Assembly (NCBI GenBank): GCA_035504095.1
Contig: DATJSN010000040.1
Span: 1-47,118 of the forward strand
Direction: 5' to 3'
From: DATJSN01 sp035504095
Lineage (GTDB): Bacteria; Planctomycetota; Phycisphaerae; WQYP01
Length of the DNA: 47,118 bases
The notes below the pieces were generated by a model. The model was not told the origin of the DNA. It was given only the letters and a program-made list of their open reading frames with translations, and did not search any database. The translations under genes and the position numbers were made by a program. Below are positions 27,308 through 37,011 of this stretch, in pieces (position 1 is the stretch's first letter; every line of letters starts with the position of its first letter).

Positions 27308-28549
27308 GTGCACGAAAGCGCAACGCATCAAAATTCGACAAATCGCATTTACATGGATAATGCCGCCACCAGCTTCCCCAAGCCCGTGGAAGTAACCCAG
27401 GCCATGGTGGATTACGCACGGAATATTGGCGCATCCGCCGGTCGCGGCGCCTATGCCGAAGCGCGCCAATCAGCGCGGGTTATCCAAAATTGCCGCACGT
27501 TGCTTGCAAGGCTTTTTAACGGAGAAAATCCCAATCATTTTATTTTTACGCTCAATTGCACCGATGCACTGAATATGGCCATTCACGGTTGGCTTAACCC
27601 CGGCGATCACGCCGTTTGCATCGCCATGGATCACAACAGCATTTTGCGGCCGCTAAATGAACTTGTCGCGCACAATGGCATTACACAGACGCGCATAGAA
27701 GTCGATCCGCAAACAGGTTTGGCGGAACCGGAAGACATTCGCAAGGCCCTTCGTCCCCAAACCCGGTTGATCGCCTTGGGGCACGCCAGCAACGTAACTG
27801 GGACCGTGCAGAACATTCAACAAATTGGACTGATTGCACGGGAATCGCAAATCGCATTCCTGGTTGACGCGGCACAATCCGCCGGGCATTTGCCCATCGA
27901 CGTAATAAAGGATCGAATCGATTTTCTGGCCTGCCCGGGTCATAAGGGATTGCTGGGGCCGCTGGGCACGGGATTTTTGTACATTCGCCCGGGGTTGGAA
28001 AATCAACTCAGAACGCGGCGCCAGGGAGGAACCGGCTCGGTCAGCCAGCGCGATGTTCAGCCGGAATTTATGCCCGATCGGTTCGAACCGGGTTCGCACA
28101 ACGCCATAGGCATTGCCGGTTTAGCTGAAGGAATCAACTGGATATTGCGGCGCGGCGTCAACGAAATTGCCCGGCATGAACGGGAATTATGCACGGCGTT
28201 TATTGAAGCCGTGCAAAATATTGAAGGCTTGCGATTCTTCGGACCAAACAGCAGCGCCAATCGCGTGGGCGTTTTCAGCATAAGGATCGATGGTTTCACG
28301 CCGCTGGAACTTTCAGAACAATTGGAGAAAGAATTCGGCATTCTCACACGCGCCGGCCTGCATTGTGCGCCGCTGGCGCATCAGGCCATTGGCACATTTT
28401 CGGATCAGCAGACGGAATCCCAATCCGGAACGACGCGTCTGAGTTTCGGAGTCTTTACACAAAAATCGCAGGTGCAATTCGCCGCAGAAGCGCTGGCAAC
28501 GTTGGCGGCGCGAAAAATCGGAAAAGAACACGTCGGCTCGGCCGTCTGA
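27308..28549 (+). CDS. Class V aminotransferase, cysteine-desulfurase-like
   Basis: 413 residues. A GTG start at 27308 follows GGGGAG with 9-base spacing. The alternative ATG at 27353 would begin inside the family's usual opening DNAATSFPKP. PLP-enzyme landmarks are present: DNAATSFPKP, the Asp of FLVDAAQSAGHLPID, the Schiff-base Lys in ACPGHKGLLGPLGTGFLYI, and AGLHCAPLAH carrying the catalytic Cys position of desulfurases. The layout matches the desulfurase-like subgroup of class V enzymes (EF2568-like) rather than classical IscS or SufS. Reaction inferred: sulfur removal from cysteine or a related substrate. No iron-sulfur scaffold gene is adjacent. It diverges from the epimerase gene and converges with serS. 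Confidence 0.85.
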   Translation: MHESATHQNSTNRIYMDNAATSFPKPVEVTQAMVDYARNIGASAGRGAYAEARQSARVIQNCRTLLARLFNGENPNHFIFTLNCTDALNMAIHGWLNPGDHAVCIAMDHNSILRPLNELVAHNGITQTRIEVDPQTGLAEPEDIRKALRPQTRLIALGHASNVTGTVQNIQQIGLIARESQIAFLVDAAQSAGHLPIDVIKDRIDFLACPGHKGLLGPLGTGFLYIRPGLENQLRTRRQGGTGSVSQRDVQPEFMPDRFEPGSHNAIGIAGLAEGINWILRRGVNEIARHERELCTAFIEAVQNIEGLRFFGPNSSANRVGVFSIRIDGFTPLELSEQLEKEFGILTRAGLHCAPLAHQAIGTFSDQQTESQSGTTRLSFGVFTQKSQVQFAAEALATLAARKIGKEHVGSAV

Positions 28550-28588
28550 TCTGGCAAAGTTTCTCGAAATTGATTAGAGGTTCCCGGC

Positions 28589-29923
28589 TCAGGCGCCAAT
28601 CACATCCATGCCCTTCATGTAGGTTCGTAGAGCTTCTGGTACTTTCACCGAGCCATCGGCATTCTGATAAAGTTCTAGAATGGGAATCAGAATGCGCGGG
28701 CTGGCAATAACCGTGTTGTTGAGTGTGTGGCAGAAAAGCGTTTTTCCATCGGCGGTTTTATAACGTAAATTGCAGCGCCGTGCCTGAAAATCATAAAGCC
28801 GGCTGGCACTATGCGTTTCGCCATAGGCGTTGCGCGAAGGCATCCAGGTTTCGATGTCGATCATCGAAGCGTTTTTCGGCCCCAGGTCGCCGGTGCAGCA
28901 TTGCATGATGCGGTAAGGAAGATTTAACCGCTGCAACACTAACTCTGAATTGGCGAGCATTTCCTTATGCCAGCGAATGGATTCATCACGATCGTTTTGA
29001 CAAATAACCACCTGCTCAACTTTATCAAACTGGTGAATGCGATATAGCCCGGAGGTGTCCTTCCCGTAGGTTCCCGCTTCACGACGGAAGCAAGTGCTCA
29101 CGGTAACGAGTTTGAGCGGAAGTTCAGCATGATCCAGAATTTCATCCATCCGCCAGGCGGTTAAACCGACTTCGCCCGTTCCCGTCAGAAAGCGTTCGTC
29201 TTCGCCGGTTTCATTGATTTCCCCAACGCGATAGGCCTGTTCGCGCCCGGCGGGAAAAAATCCCGTGCCGCGCATGGCTGCTTCGCGCACCAGCACGGGA
29301 ACGGTTAAGGGTTTAAAGCCCTTTTCAAAAACCATCAGGTCCAAAGCGAGGCGCAACACCGCCTGATGCAATAAGGCACCGGCGCCGGTGAGAAAATAGC
29401 TTCGCGAACCGGCGAGTTTCACGCCGCGCTGAACGTCAAAGAGACTCAGCCGCTCGCCCAGTTCCACGTGCGAAAGCGGTTTAAAATCAAACTTGCGAAC
29501 GGTCCCCCAGCGGCGCAGTTCGACGTTGTCCTCCGCCGATTTGCCAACGGGAACGTCGCTGTCCGGAGGCAATGGAATGGTCAGCATGAGTTCATCGATT
29601 TTGGGTTCGAGTTTTTTAAGTTCCTCTTCAATGACAGCGCTTTGTTGTTTTAACTCGGCGGGTTTTTGACGCAGCGCCTGAGCCTGAGCCTCAAGCTCAG
29701 ATTTTATTTGCGGATCTTTTTCCGCCTTGATCCGCCCCATCAGCGGACCAAGATCGCGCGACAGGCGGTTTTGTTCAGTTGTCAGATCCTGAAGTTTTTG
29801 CTGTAAAGTGCGGCGCTGCGCATCAAGCTGGAGCAAGGGATCAAGATCGATGGAAATGTTTTTGGCTTTAGCGCCCTGCCGTACGGCCTCCGGATTTTCG
29901 CGAATGAATTTAATGTCCAGCAT
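28589..29923 (-). CDS. serS: Seryl-tRNA synthetase
   Basis: 444 residues from ATG 29923, with AGGA just upstream. An upstream GTG at 29944 would add seven residues that relatives lack. The N-terminal MLDIKFIRENPEAVRQGAK is the family opening. A long antiparallel coiled coil (about 30-105) for tRNA-Ser binding follows. Class II motif 2 is TCFRREAGTYGKDTSGLYRIHQF, and motif 3 contains NTVIASPRILIPILELYQN. The C-terminus ends with VPEALRTYM. It charges tRNA-Ser in the cytoplasm. Length and motifs are normal and I see no damage. Confidence 0.97.
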   Translation of the reverse strand: MLDIKFIRENPEAVRQGAKAKNISIDLDPLLQLDAQRRTLQQKLQDLTTEQNRLSRDLGPLMGRIKAEKDPQIKSELEAQAQALRQKPAELKQQSAVIEEELKKLEPKIDELMLTIPLPPDSDVPVGKSAEDNVELRRWGTVRKFDFKPLSHVELGERLSLFDVQRGVKLAGSRSYFLTGAGALLHQAVLRLALDLMVFEKGFKPLTVPVLVREAAMRGTGFFPAGREQAYRVGEINETGEDERFLTGTGEVGLTAWRMDEILDHAELPLKLVTVSTCFRREAGTYGKDTSGLYRIHQFDKVEQVVICQNDRDESIRWHKEMLANSELVLQRLNLPYRIMQCCTGDLGPKNASMIDIETWMPSRNAYGETHSASRLYDFQARRCNLRYKTADGKTLFCHTLNNTVIASPRILIPILELYQNADGSVKVPEALRTYMKGMDVIGA

Positions 29924-30014
29924 AAATCCTAAAACCCATTCCACTTAGTCCGAATTTTTCACAACGGAACCACAATTAACGCGGAGATAATGAAGAAACA
30001 CTAAGAACCCCTGA

Positions 30015-30812
30015 TTAATGCGCTGGAATAATCAGTTGTTCGCCGGCCTGGATATTATTCGGATCGTCTCCGATTTTCGCGCGATTGGCGTGGTAAATCA
30101 GCGTCCAAAGGGACGCATGGTGATAAAACTTAATCGCGATTTTTACCAGGCTGTCGCCGGACTGGACCACGTAAGTCTGGCTGGCGGTCATCGTCGTGGC
30201 CGGCTGTTCACCTGTGCCGCCGGGAAGTTCGCCGGCGGTGCCGACTGGCGTTACGCCCGCGATCTCGGGTAAATGAATTTTTTTGCCGACACTCATGCGC
30301 CGGGGATCCAGCCCCGGATTAGCCCGTTCAATGTCTTTGACATATTTGGTCGAGCCATAAACACGTTCAGAAATACCTGATAGTGTATCACCTTTGACTA
30401 TGGTGTAATCCTGGCCGGCAAGAGTCGAATTTTCTCCCGCGCCACCGACCGGCGGCATTTGAGGCTGGCTGTTTAAACCTTCGTTACCGGCGCCAGGACC
30501 GGGTATTTCACCCGGGCCATTTCCGCCGCCAAGAACGATCGTCTGAGTGGCGGCGCCAGGTTCGGATGTTCCGATTGCTTCAGGTTGTGTGCTCGAACCG
30601 GGACCCATCTCAGGCTGGCTGGCGGGAGGAATCTCTATTGAACCCGCGCCATTTTCACTGCCGGGCGGCGCCTGGGTGAGCGCCGGTTGCTGGGTGGGAA
30701 GAACATTGTTCTCTTCAGGCGAAGGTGAATGGCGGATGAAGGCGAAATAAACAACAACGACCAGAAACAGAACCACGACGGCTACCACGCCGACCTTCAC
30801 ATCGGTGCGCAT
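30015..30812 (-). CDS. LysM-domain envelope protein with one N-terminal membrane helix
   Basis: 265 residues from ATG 30812 (GGAG upstream). The N-terminal membrane helix is VVAVVVLFLVVVVYFAFI, followed by a long Pro/Gly/Gln/Ser-rich linker (about 30-130). Two LysM domains follow, the first opening YTIVKGDTLSGIS and the second YVVQSGDSLVKIA, each ending with an IHLPE or LIIPAH type strand. LysM binds peptidoglycan or other GlcNAc polymers, so this is a membrane-anchored protein reaching into the cell wall. No catalytic domain is present. It lies between secDF and serS on the same strand, with 206 bp of spacer above it. Confidence 0.85.
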   Translation of the reverse strand: MRTDVKVGVVAVVVLFLVVVVYFAFIRHSPSPEENNVLPTQQPALTQAPPGSENGAGSIEIPPASQPEMGPGSSTQPEAIGTSEPGAATQTIVLGGGNGPGEIPGPGAGNEGLNSQPQMPPVGGAGENSTLAGQDYTIVKGDTLSGISERVYGSTKYVKDIERANPGLDPRRMSVGKKIHLPEIAGVTPVGTAGELPGGTGEQPATTMTASQTYVVQSGDSLVKIAIKFYHHASLWTLIYHANRAKIGDDPNNIQAGEQLIIPAH

Positions 30813-31018
30813 GATGCACTCCAGAAGATGGTTGCACTCGGCTTAATAGAAATCAGCAAACCCGTCACGCCAAGCCAGTGGCAACCCTGAATACTGACAG
30901 GTTCAGAACAGCAGCCGTTTTTGCATATAAAAAAGCGGCCTTGATACATTAATACAGAACGAGGAATTGGACAAGCCGCCAAAGACAAAAGGCGATTTTT
31001 AACCGCTAAATCCGCGAA

Positions 31019-34000
31019 TTATGCCCCTACCGGTTTATCCAGCGGGGCCTGGTAAGGCGTAATTTCCACCTTGGGCCTGGGCGGGTTCGGATCGCGGACG
31101 TGCAGGAGCATCGGCGAAGCGATCGCCAAAGTCGAATACGCACCGGTGAGTACGCCGATCAACATGGCATAGGCGAAGCCATGCACGCCTTCGCCGCCGA
31201 ACACATAGAGAATTAATACTACTGAAAAAACCGTGAAGGTCGTCCAGACGGTTCGGCCGAAGCATTGATTGATCGAGTCATTGACGATTTTGCGCGACAA
31301 GGGCTGGCGCGTTCGGCCGCGGTTTTCGCGTACGCGGTCGAAGATGACAATGGTGTCGTTGACGGAATAGCCGATGACCGTCAGGTACGCGGCGATCATC
31401 GTCATGTTGATCTTGAAATTATCCACCAGCAAAAACCGCCCGATGGGCGTATCCGCCAGATAAACCGCCAGAACAGTGGCGGCGACGGCGACAATCGCGA
31501 CGTGCACGAGGGAGAAAATCACACCCAATCCGTAACGGATGCCGCCGAAACGAATCCAGACGTAAAAGACGATCAGAAAAAGCGAAATCAAAACGGAAAA
31601 CACGGCGTTCAGGCGCGCTTCGGCGGCGACCTGCGGGGCAAAACTGGTGACGCCCGCCAGACCGCCGGAGGCGGTCAGTGCGGTGCGAATAATATTCCAC
31701 TCGGGTCCGGCGACCTTATCGCTCCAGGCGGAAATGGTCGATGCGTTCTGGGCGTTATAAAGTAAATCCGGATCAACAGCGACGATGACGGCTTCGGTGA
31801 CCGGCGGCGAGGAAGAAACGGAAACCTGGCCGGAGTAGGTTACAGGGATAACCTTGAAGGGTCGATACTGCAAATCCACGAAGTCCGGCTCCTGGCTCAT
31901 CTTGAGGACGCGCGCGGTGATGTCTTCAACCGTGTCGGCGGGCGAAATGTGATTCAGGATAATCGCCACGCCGCCTTGATAATCGCTAATGTCCACGTTG
32001 GGCATGCCGGGAATCACCTGCTGAAGGCTCGCCTGAGTAATCGGATAAATAACGCCGTTGTCGATTAAATCCTGAACATGATCGGCGGTGGTATCGACAT
32101 GATCGAAATTGAGTGGGCTGACCACTTCGATGACGTCGGCGAATTTATTTTCCAATGCGGAGGTAAGCTGGGTAACAGGCGCGATCTGGCCTTTGGCCTC
32201 CATGGCGTTAAGCTCGTCCTGCGGAGGATTGACGATGCTGCTGATGATCTGGAATTCATTATTTTGATCGCCGATGCTGTAGATCGTCGCGTGTGTGAGT
32301 TGAGCCAAAGCGGGGTCGGTCTGGCCGATCTCGGTGACGCGCTGGCGGACCTGATCGACGGGCATGTGGGCGCCGGCCTTGAGTTCCAGGGTAATCTGCG
32401 TGCCGCCATTGAACTCGGTATCGTATTTATCATTGCCGCGGGCGATAAAGGCAATGATGCCGGCGACCATGATGATTGCGGAAACGGTCCAGAAGTAATA
32501 GCGTTTGGAAATCCAGTCAAAGTTGCTGATGGTAATCACCCGCATGAAGGGCCATCTGCCCTTCAGCCAGGTAAAGGTAAATAAATCCTTGAAGTAATTT
32601 AGCAGCGAAAGATCTTCAATCTCCTTCATGATGCCCCAGCGGATGCAGGCGATCATGAGTGTGCGCGTCACAAACAACGCCGTGAACATGTGCACAGCCA
32701 GACCGATCAGCAGCGTGATGCCGAAGCCTTTGACGTCCTCGGAACCGACGAAAATAAGCACGATGCTGGTCAGCGAGGCCGTGGTGTTGGAATCAAAAAT
32801 AGTCCAGAAGACGCGATCATAACCCTGTTTGACCGCCAGCCAGAGCGAAGCGCCTTTGTGGAGTTCCTCGCGGATGCGTTCGTTAATCAGGATGTTGGCG
32901 TCGACAGCCATGCCCAGCGTGAGCACGACGCCGGCGATGGCCGGCAGCGTGAACGTGGCGCCAATCATGGACATCACGCCTAACAGAAGCAGCAGGTTGA
33001 GCATCAGGGCCATGTCGGCAAAGGCGCCGGTGATGGTGTAGTAAATGAACATGAACAGCAGGACGACGATTACGGCGATCACAGCGCTGTGCAAGCCGGC
33101 GCGTAAATTGTCCGCGCCCAATGTAGAACCGATGGTCAAAACGGAAATCGGCTGCGACTGCAGCGTAGCCGGCAACGAACCCGCGTTGAGAATCTGGGCG
33201 AGATTCTGTCCTTCCGAGACTATGGATTGCGCCGATCGCGTATCCGTCGGATCACCAAGGGTTATTTCTCCATTAGAGCCGATGGCGCCCTGGATGGTCG
33301 GCGCTTCGATCGCTTTATTATCCAACAGAATGGTCATGAATTGACCAATGTTGGCGCTGGTAAGCTGCCGCATGTATATCGCACCGACCGGATCAAGATT
33401 GAATTCGACGAGCGGTTTTCCCGTCTGTTGATCGCGGGTAAAAAGGGCGTTTTCAATTTTCCAGTCTTCACGGCCGGGTTCGTGGGTAAGCGCTTTATCC
33501 GGCGTTGTATAAAGCAGGACGTAATTTTTCCCCTCCCAGTTGCCTATGAAATAAGCGCCTTGCCCGGCTTGAAAATCGAACTTGTCATCAAGCATCGGCT
33601 GGCCATTCTGCTCGTCAACTTCGAACCACGCCGTACCCGGGGGAGTAAAACCATTTTCCGGTCCTTTGGCTGTAAGCTGAGCGACGGCCTGCGCGGCTAG
33701 TCGCACATTGTTGGGATCGGTCGGCGGAAAGCTGATGCGAAAGTCCAGCACGCCCGCACCCTGCAGGAGCCGTTCGAGTTCCTGCGGATTATCCAGACCG
33801 CCGGCATTAAGCGTCATATTCACGTAGGCAACCTGGAGTTGTTTGATCAGATCGGCCTGGTCGGGATGTGCGGCAATGATTTGATTCAAAGCGGCCTGGG
33901 CGTCGGGATTGGAAGTTTCCTGAATCGTGGATAGCAAACCTGCGATTTGTGAAATGTCGATATTAAATGCGAGAACTCTGTCTAAGGCATTTTGGTAATC

Positions 34001-34573
34001 GTTTTTGGCTTTATTGATCAGGACCAGATCGCTGGATGGAATGTTAAGCGGATTATTGGCGTACTGATCTACGATTTTATTGGCGGCGGCAAGTTCATCA
34101 TAAGCCGTCGCCAACTGCTGCAGGGCCGCGAGACGTTTCGAATCTCCCTGGGCCAAAGTTGCCATGCCTGCCTGGCGCTGCGCGCCCTGCTGGGTCATGA
34201 CGGCATTGATCTGGGAAGGCATGACGTTTCGAGCGACGAGTTTTTGCACCAGAGACTGATATTGCTTTTGTGCCGCCTGCGATTCAGCGCTGGCCAGCGG
34301 CATCTGAATTTCAATGCGGTTGCCGGAGAGAACCTTCCAGATCATATTATGGACGCTGTTGGGATCCACGCGGCGGCGCAATACATCAATGACCTGCTGG
34401 GCCAGCGCATTGGGATCACCTTGATAACCTTTGGGAATTTCAAGCTGATAGATCAGATCGGTGCCGCCGAGCAAGTCGATGCCGCCCTTGATGCCGTTGA
34501 GGTAAATGCATAAGAGCGCCAGACCGATGGCGGAGAAAATAACAATAAAACGCGAGACTAAATTGGATTTCAT
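31019..34573 (-). CDS. secDF: SecD-SecF fusion, protein translocase subunit
   Basis: 1184 residues. ATG at 34573 overlaps the yajC stop by four bases (ATGA), with GGATAAGAA upstream, so translation is likely coupled. The SecD half starts with a membrane helix and GGIDLLGGTDL, and contains LGMAVDANILINERIREEL. The SecF half has YDTEFNGGTQITLEL and VNDTIVIFDRVREN. Twelve membrane helices are expected. Known role: with YajC it helps the SecYEG machinery by using the proton gradient. An extra helical, Gln/Ala-rich segment of about 180 residues (about 85-265) sits in the first periplasmic domain. A fusion is common in several phyla, but this long insert is notable. The tgt-yajC-secDF order is classical. 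Confidence 0.95.
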   Translation of the reverse strand: MKSNLVSRFIVIFSAIGLALLCIYLNGIKGGIDLLGGTDLIYQLEIPKGYQGDPNALAQQVIDVLRRRVDPNSVHNMIWKVLSGNRIEIQMPLASAESQAAQKQYQSLVQKLVARNVMPSQINAVMTQQGAQRQAGMATLAQGDSKRLAALQQLATAYDELAAANKIVDQYANNPLNIPSSDLVLINKAKNDYQNALDRVLAFNIDISQIAGLLSTIQETSNPDAQAALNQIIAAHPDQADLIKQLQVAYVNMTLNAGGLDNPQELERLLQGAGVLDFRISFPPTDPNNVRLAAQAVAQLTAKGPENGFTPPGTAWFEVDEQNGQPMLDDKFDFQAGQGAYFIGNWEGKNYVLLYTTPDKALTHEPGREDWKIENALFTRDQQTGKPLVEFNLDPVGAIYMRQLTSANIGQFMTILLDNKAIEAPTIQGAIGSNGEITLGDPTDTRSAQSIVSEGQNLAQILNAGSLPATLQSQPISVLTIGSTLGADNLRAGLHSAVIAVIVVLLFMFIYYTITGAFADMALMLNLLLLLGVMSMIGATFTLPAIAGVVLTLGMAVDANILINERIREELHKGASLWLAVKQGYDRVFWTIFDSNTTASLTSIVLIFVGSEDVKGFGITLLIGLAVHMFTALFVTRTLMIACIRWGIMKEIEDLSLLNYFKDLFTFTWLKGRWPFMRVITISNFDWISKRYYFWTVSAIIMVAGIIAFIARGNDKYDTEFNGGTQITLELKAGAHMPVDQVRQRVTEIGQTDPALAQLTHATIYSIGDQNNEFQIISSIVNPPQDELNAMEAKGQIAPVTQLTSALENKFADVIEVVSPLNFDHVDTTADHVQDLIDNGVIYPITQASLQQVIPGMPNVDISDYQGGVAIILNHISPADTVEDITARVLKMSQEPDFVDLQYRPFKVIPVTYSGQVSVSSSPPVTEAVIVAVDPDLLYNAQNASTISAWSDKVAGPEWNIIRTALTASGGLAGVTSFAPQVAAEARLNAVFSVLISLFLIVFYVWIRFGGIRYGLGVIFSLVHVAIVAVAATVLAVYLADTPIGRFLLVDNFKINMTMIAAYLTVIGYSVNDTIVIFDRVRENRGRTRQPLSRKIVNDSINQCFGRTVWTTFTVFSVVLILYVFGGEGVHGFAYAMLIGVLTGAYSTLAIASPMLLHVRDPNPPRPKVEITPYQAPLDKPVGA

Positions 34574-35091
34574 TTCTTATCCGCTTCATCAGACGGATTG
34601 ATGATGCTGACGATTGACGAACGTGTATAGCGCTCCTTGACGTTGGCCGATTCATCAACCTTGAGAACGACTTCATCATCGCGCACGTCCACAACCGAGG
34701 CGATCAAACCGCCCATGGTTACGACCCGGTCGCCGCGCTTCATCGCGGCCAGCATGGCCTTGCGTTTCTTTTCTTCCCGGCCTTTTCCGGAAAACATAAA
34801 GACATAGATCACAACCATGGCCAAAAGAAGCGGGATGATGATGCTGTTAAATGGACTTGGCGTTTGGCCATTGCCCGCGGCATTGCCGCTGGCCGGAGCT
34901 GTGGACGCGGGACCCTGCGGCGGCACAGCGGGAACAGCGTTTCCGGCGGCCGGCGCCACGGAAGCAGCCGGGTTCGCTTGCGCCGGCTTGACCGCAGGCA
35001 CGGCTTGTTGGGTGTCCTGGGCATGAATCGGCCCGACCGACGCCGGGAAGAAAAACAATACCAGCATGAGGCTGATCGCAATATAACGCAT
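34570..35091 (-). CDS. yajC: YajC, preprotein translocase accessory subunit
   Basis: 173 residues from ATG 35091 (CGGAG upstream). The core YajC module is clear: a membrane helix (IIIPLLLAMVVIYVFMFSG), then EEKKRKAMLAAMKRGDRVVTMGG, and IASVVDVRDDEVVLKVDES. The protein is longer than usual. An N-terminal signal-like segment (ISLMLVLFFFPASVGPIHA) and a Pro/Ala-rich linker of about 60 residues precede the core. It is translationally coupled to secDF by a four-base overlap and follows tgt by 72 bp. Confidence 0.93.
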   Translation of the reverse strand: MRYIAISLMLVLFFFPASVGPIHAQDTQQAVPAVKPAQANPAASVAPAAGNAVPAVPPQGPASTAPASGNAAGNGQTPSPFNSIIIPLLLAMVVIYVFMFSGKGREEKKRKAMLAAMKRGDRVVTMGGLIASVVDVRDDEVVLKVDESANVKERYTRSSIVSIINPSDEADKK

Positions 35092-35163
35092 AAAAAACTC
35101 CGGTTTTCCACCAAGCTACTGGGATTTACATACTCAGGGTTCCAGAAGCGCCTGTTGTCCTGT

Positions 35164-36309
35164 CTATAGGATTGGATTGCTCGCTTCATCACCTGCATCC
35201 GCACTCAGGCAGGTGCACTTGAGTACAGATAGGTTATTTTCCCGCATCGCCTGCCGAATGTCCAGCATCCAGCGCTGGAAGAACCGCAGGTTATGCAGGG
35301 ATACAAGCGTAGGTCCCAGCATTTCGCCAACGGTAAATAAATGCCGCAGATAGCCGCGGGAAAATTGCCGGCAGCAAAGGCAATCGCAGTCCGCTTCGAT
35401 GGGATTTTTGTCATTGGTGAATTGGGCGTTCCGCAGCCGCATCGGGCCGGCGGAGGTAAACGCCAGGCCATTGCGGCCATTGCGTGTGGGTAGAACACAG
35501 TCGAACATATCTACGCCGCGTTTAACCGCTTCCAGAATATCCGCCGGATAACCCACTCCCATCAGGTAGCGTGGTTTGTCGGCGGGCAAAAGCGGCGTCG
35601 TAAATTCAATGGCCTGCACCATTCTCCGATGGCCTTCGCCAACCGCCAAACCACCAAGTGCATAGCCATCAAAATCGAGTTTGATTAATTCCTCAGCACA
35701 GCGCCGGCGCTCTTCCTGGTCCGTTCCGCCTTGTACAATTCCAAAAAGGGCCTGCCGCTTATGATCGTCGAGTTTATCGTGCACCCGCCGGCAGATTGCG
35801 GCCCAGCGAATCGTACGGTCCAGCGCCGCGGCAAGCCGTTCAGGCGGACAATCTGCAGGCGGGCAATCATCAAACGCCATGGCGATGTCGGCGCCAAGTT
35901 CAAATTGTGTTTGCATGGATTCAACGGGACCAAGGTGCACCATTTCGCCATCGATGTGTGAGCGGAAATTCACGCCGTTTTCACCAAAGTCCCTCAGATC
36001 GGAAAGCGAAAAGACCTGAAAGCCGCCGGAGTCGGTAAGCATGGGGCCATTCCAGCCGGTGAAGCGCTGTAGGCCGCCTAATTCCTGCACGACTTTTGAG
36101 CCGGGGCGAAGCATGAGGTGATAAGTATTGGCAAGAATAATCTGGCATCCGGCTTCACGCATCATATCGGGCGTGAGACCCTTGACGCTGCCGCGCGTTC
36201 CCACGGCCATGAACGCAGGTGTATCAAAACTACCGTGAGACGTATGCACGCGGCCCAGCCGTGCGCTAGAAGACGAATCCTGATGAAGTATTTCGAATTT
36301 GAGAGTCAT
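35164..36309 (-). CDS. tgt: tRNA-guanine transglycosylase
   Basis: 381 residues from ATG 36309, where MTLKFEILHQDSSS matches the family start. A GTG at 36351 would overlap the vapC gene. Hallmarks are DSGGFQVFSL, GADIAMAFDDCPP with the active-site Asp pair, GGLAVGEG, and DCDCLCCRQFSRGYLRHLF with the Cys and His ligands of the zinc site. Reaction: swap of guanine 34 for preQ1 in GUN-anticodon tRNAs, towards queuosine. First gene of the tgt-yajC-secDF run. It follows the vapC gene by 25 bp with no visible SD. Confidence 0.96.
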   Translation of the reverse strand: MTLKFEILHQDSSSSARLGRVHTSHGSFDTPAFMAVGTRGSVKGLTPDMMREAGCQIILANTYHLMLRPGSKVVQELGGLQRFTGWNGPMLTDSGGFQVFSLSDLRDFGENGVNFRSHIDGEMVHLGPVESMQTQFELGADIAMAFDDCPPADCPPERLAAALDRTIRWAAICRRVHDKLDDHKRQALFGIVQGGTDQEERRRCAEELIKLDFDGYALGGLAVGEGHRRMVQAIEFTTPLLPADKPRYLMGVGYPADILEAVKRGVDMFDCVLPTRNGRNGLAFTSAGPMRLRNAQFTNDKNPIEADCDCLCCRQFSRGYLRHLFTVGEMLGPTLVSLHNLRFFQRWMLDIRQAMRENNLSVLKCTCLSADAGDEASNPIL

Positions 36310-36334
36310 GCGACGGCATTTTAACTTAGAGTCT

Positions 36335-36757
36335 CTAAGATTGTTGTGCACGGGAGACGAAGGCCTCGGGAGTCAAAACGGGAATACCGGACTTGCTGAA
36401 GTGGCGCACGTCGCGTGTCACGATGATCCCGACCCCGGCCCGTAAGGCGCTGTGATATTGAACGGCGTCTTCGAAATCGCGCAAGGTTGAAACAATGGCA
36501 TCATCAATTACCGGGCCATCGAGCGGGATAACATGGAAAATATCCCGAAGCAGACGAATGCCGCGCATTGCCGCCGCATGATCCGCGGCGCGGTGCAGCA
36601 GATAATAAACTGTCACGATGCTGACGGCGGAAATTAATCCTTCGATTACACGGGTTTCGGCAAGCGTCCACACCGCGGCTGAAGCCGCGTAATATGGCTC
36701 ACGGCGGGCCAATACATCAAGAAGCACATTAATGTCCACCAAGACCCGCTGCTTCAC
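36335..36757 (-). CDS. vapC: PIN-domain toxin (VapC-like, PIN_3 type)
   Basis: 140 residues from a GTG at 36757 that overlaps the antitoxin stop by four bases (GTGA). PIN acidic residues are visible: Asp8 (VLVDINVLLDVL), Asp97 (FEDAVQYHSA) and Asp116 (IVTRDVRHF). The glutamate usual in classical VapC aligns with Thr49 in SIVTVYYLL, but the PIN_3 subfamily often lacks it there. The C-terminus IPVLTPEAF is also typical of that subfamily. Known role: a metal-dependent RNase that blocks translation unless bound by its antitoxin. The target RNA cannot be read from sequence. Confidence 0.87.
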   Translation of the reverse strand: MKQRVLVDINVLLDVLARREPYYAASAAVWTLAETRVIEGLISAVSIVTVYYLLHRAADHAAAMRGIRLLRDIFHVIPLDGPVIDDAIVSTLRDFEDAVQYHSALRAGVGIIVTRDVRHFSKSGIPVLTPEAFVSRAQQS

Positions 36758-36996
36758 CGGCCATGCCTCGCGGTTATGGCTTCCTGGATCAACTGACGAT
36801 CTGATTTGCCGTGCGGCAGGCGAATCAGACCACTGGCGCGCCGCGTCAAAGGCGTCAGCGACACCCGGCGGCCGCCGGATTCCATGGAGCGGACATATTG
36901 ACTGAACATATTGGAAACGCTTGTGCCGCGTTTTCGGGCCAGTTTTTTGGCCAGATCGATGATTTCGGAATCTGCGCTAAGGGTCAGCTTGGGCAT
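36754..36996 (-). CDS. vapB: Ribbon-helix-helix antitoxin (DUF6364-like)
   Basis: 80 residues from ATG 36996, placed 6 bases after AGGAGTG. The N-terminal strand is PKLTLSADSEIIDLAKKLA, then RGTSVSNMFSQYVRSM, a ribbon-helix-helix DNA-binding fold as seen in DUF6364 antitoxins that pair with PIN_3 toxins. The C-terminal ~35 residues (LIRLPHGKSDRQLIQEA) would wrap the toxin. The stop overlaps the toxin start. The frame remains open upstream to 37107, but that extension runs over the promoter and operator. Autoregulation through the palindrome at 37012-37040 is expected. Confidence 0.87.
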   Translation of the reverse strand: MPKLTLSADSEIIDLAKKLARKRGTSVSNMFSQYVRSMESGGRRVSLTPLTRRASGLIRLPHGKSDRQLIQEAITARHGR

Positions 36997-37011
36997 GGGG
37001 CGCACTCCTAA

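Noticed and set aside
31265..31765. Plus-strand open frame across secDF
   Set aside because: Antisense to a confident gene and without recognisable motifs.
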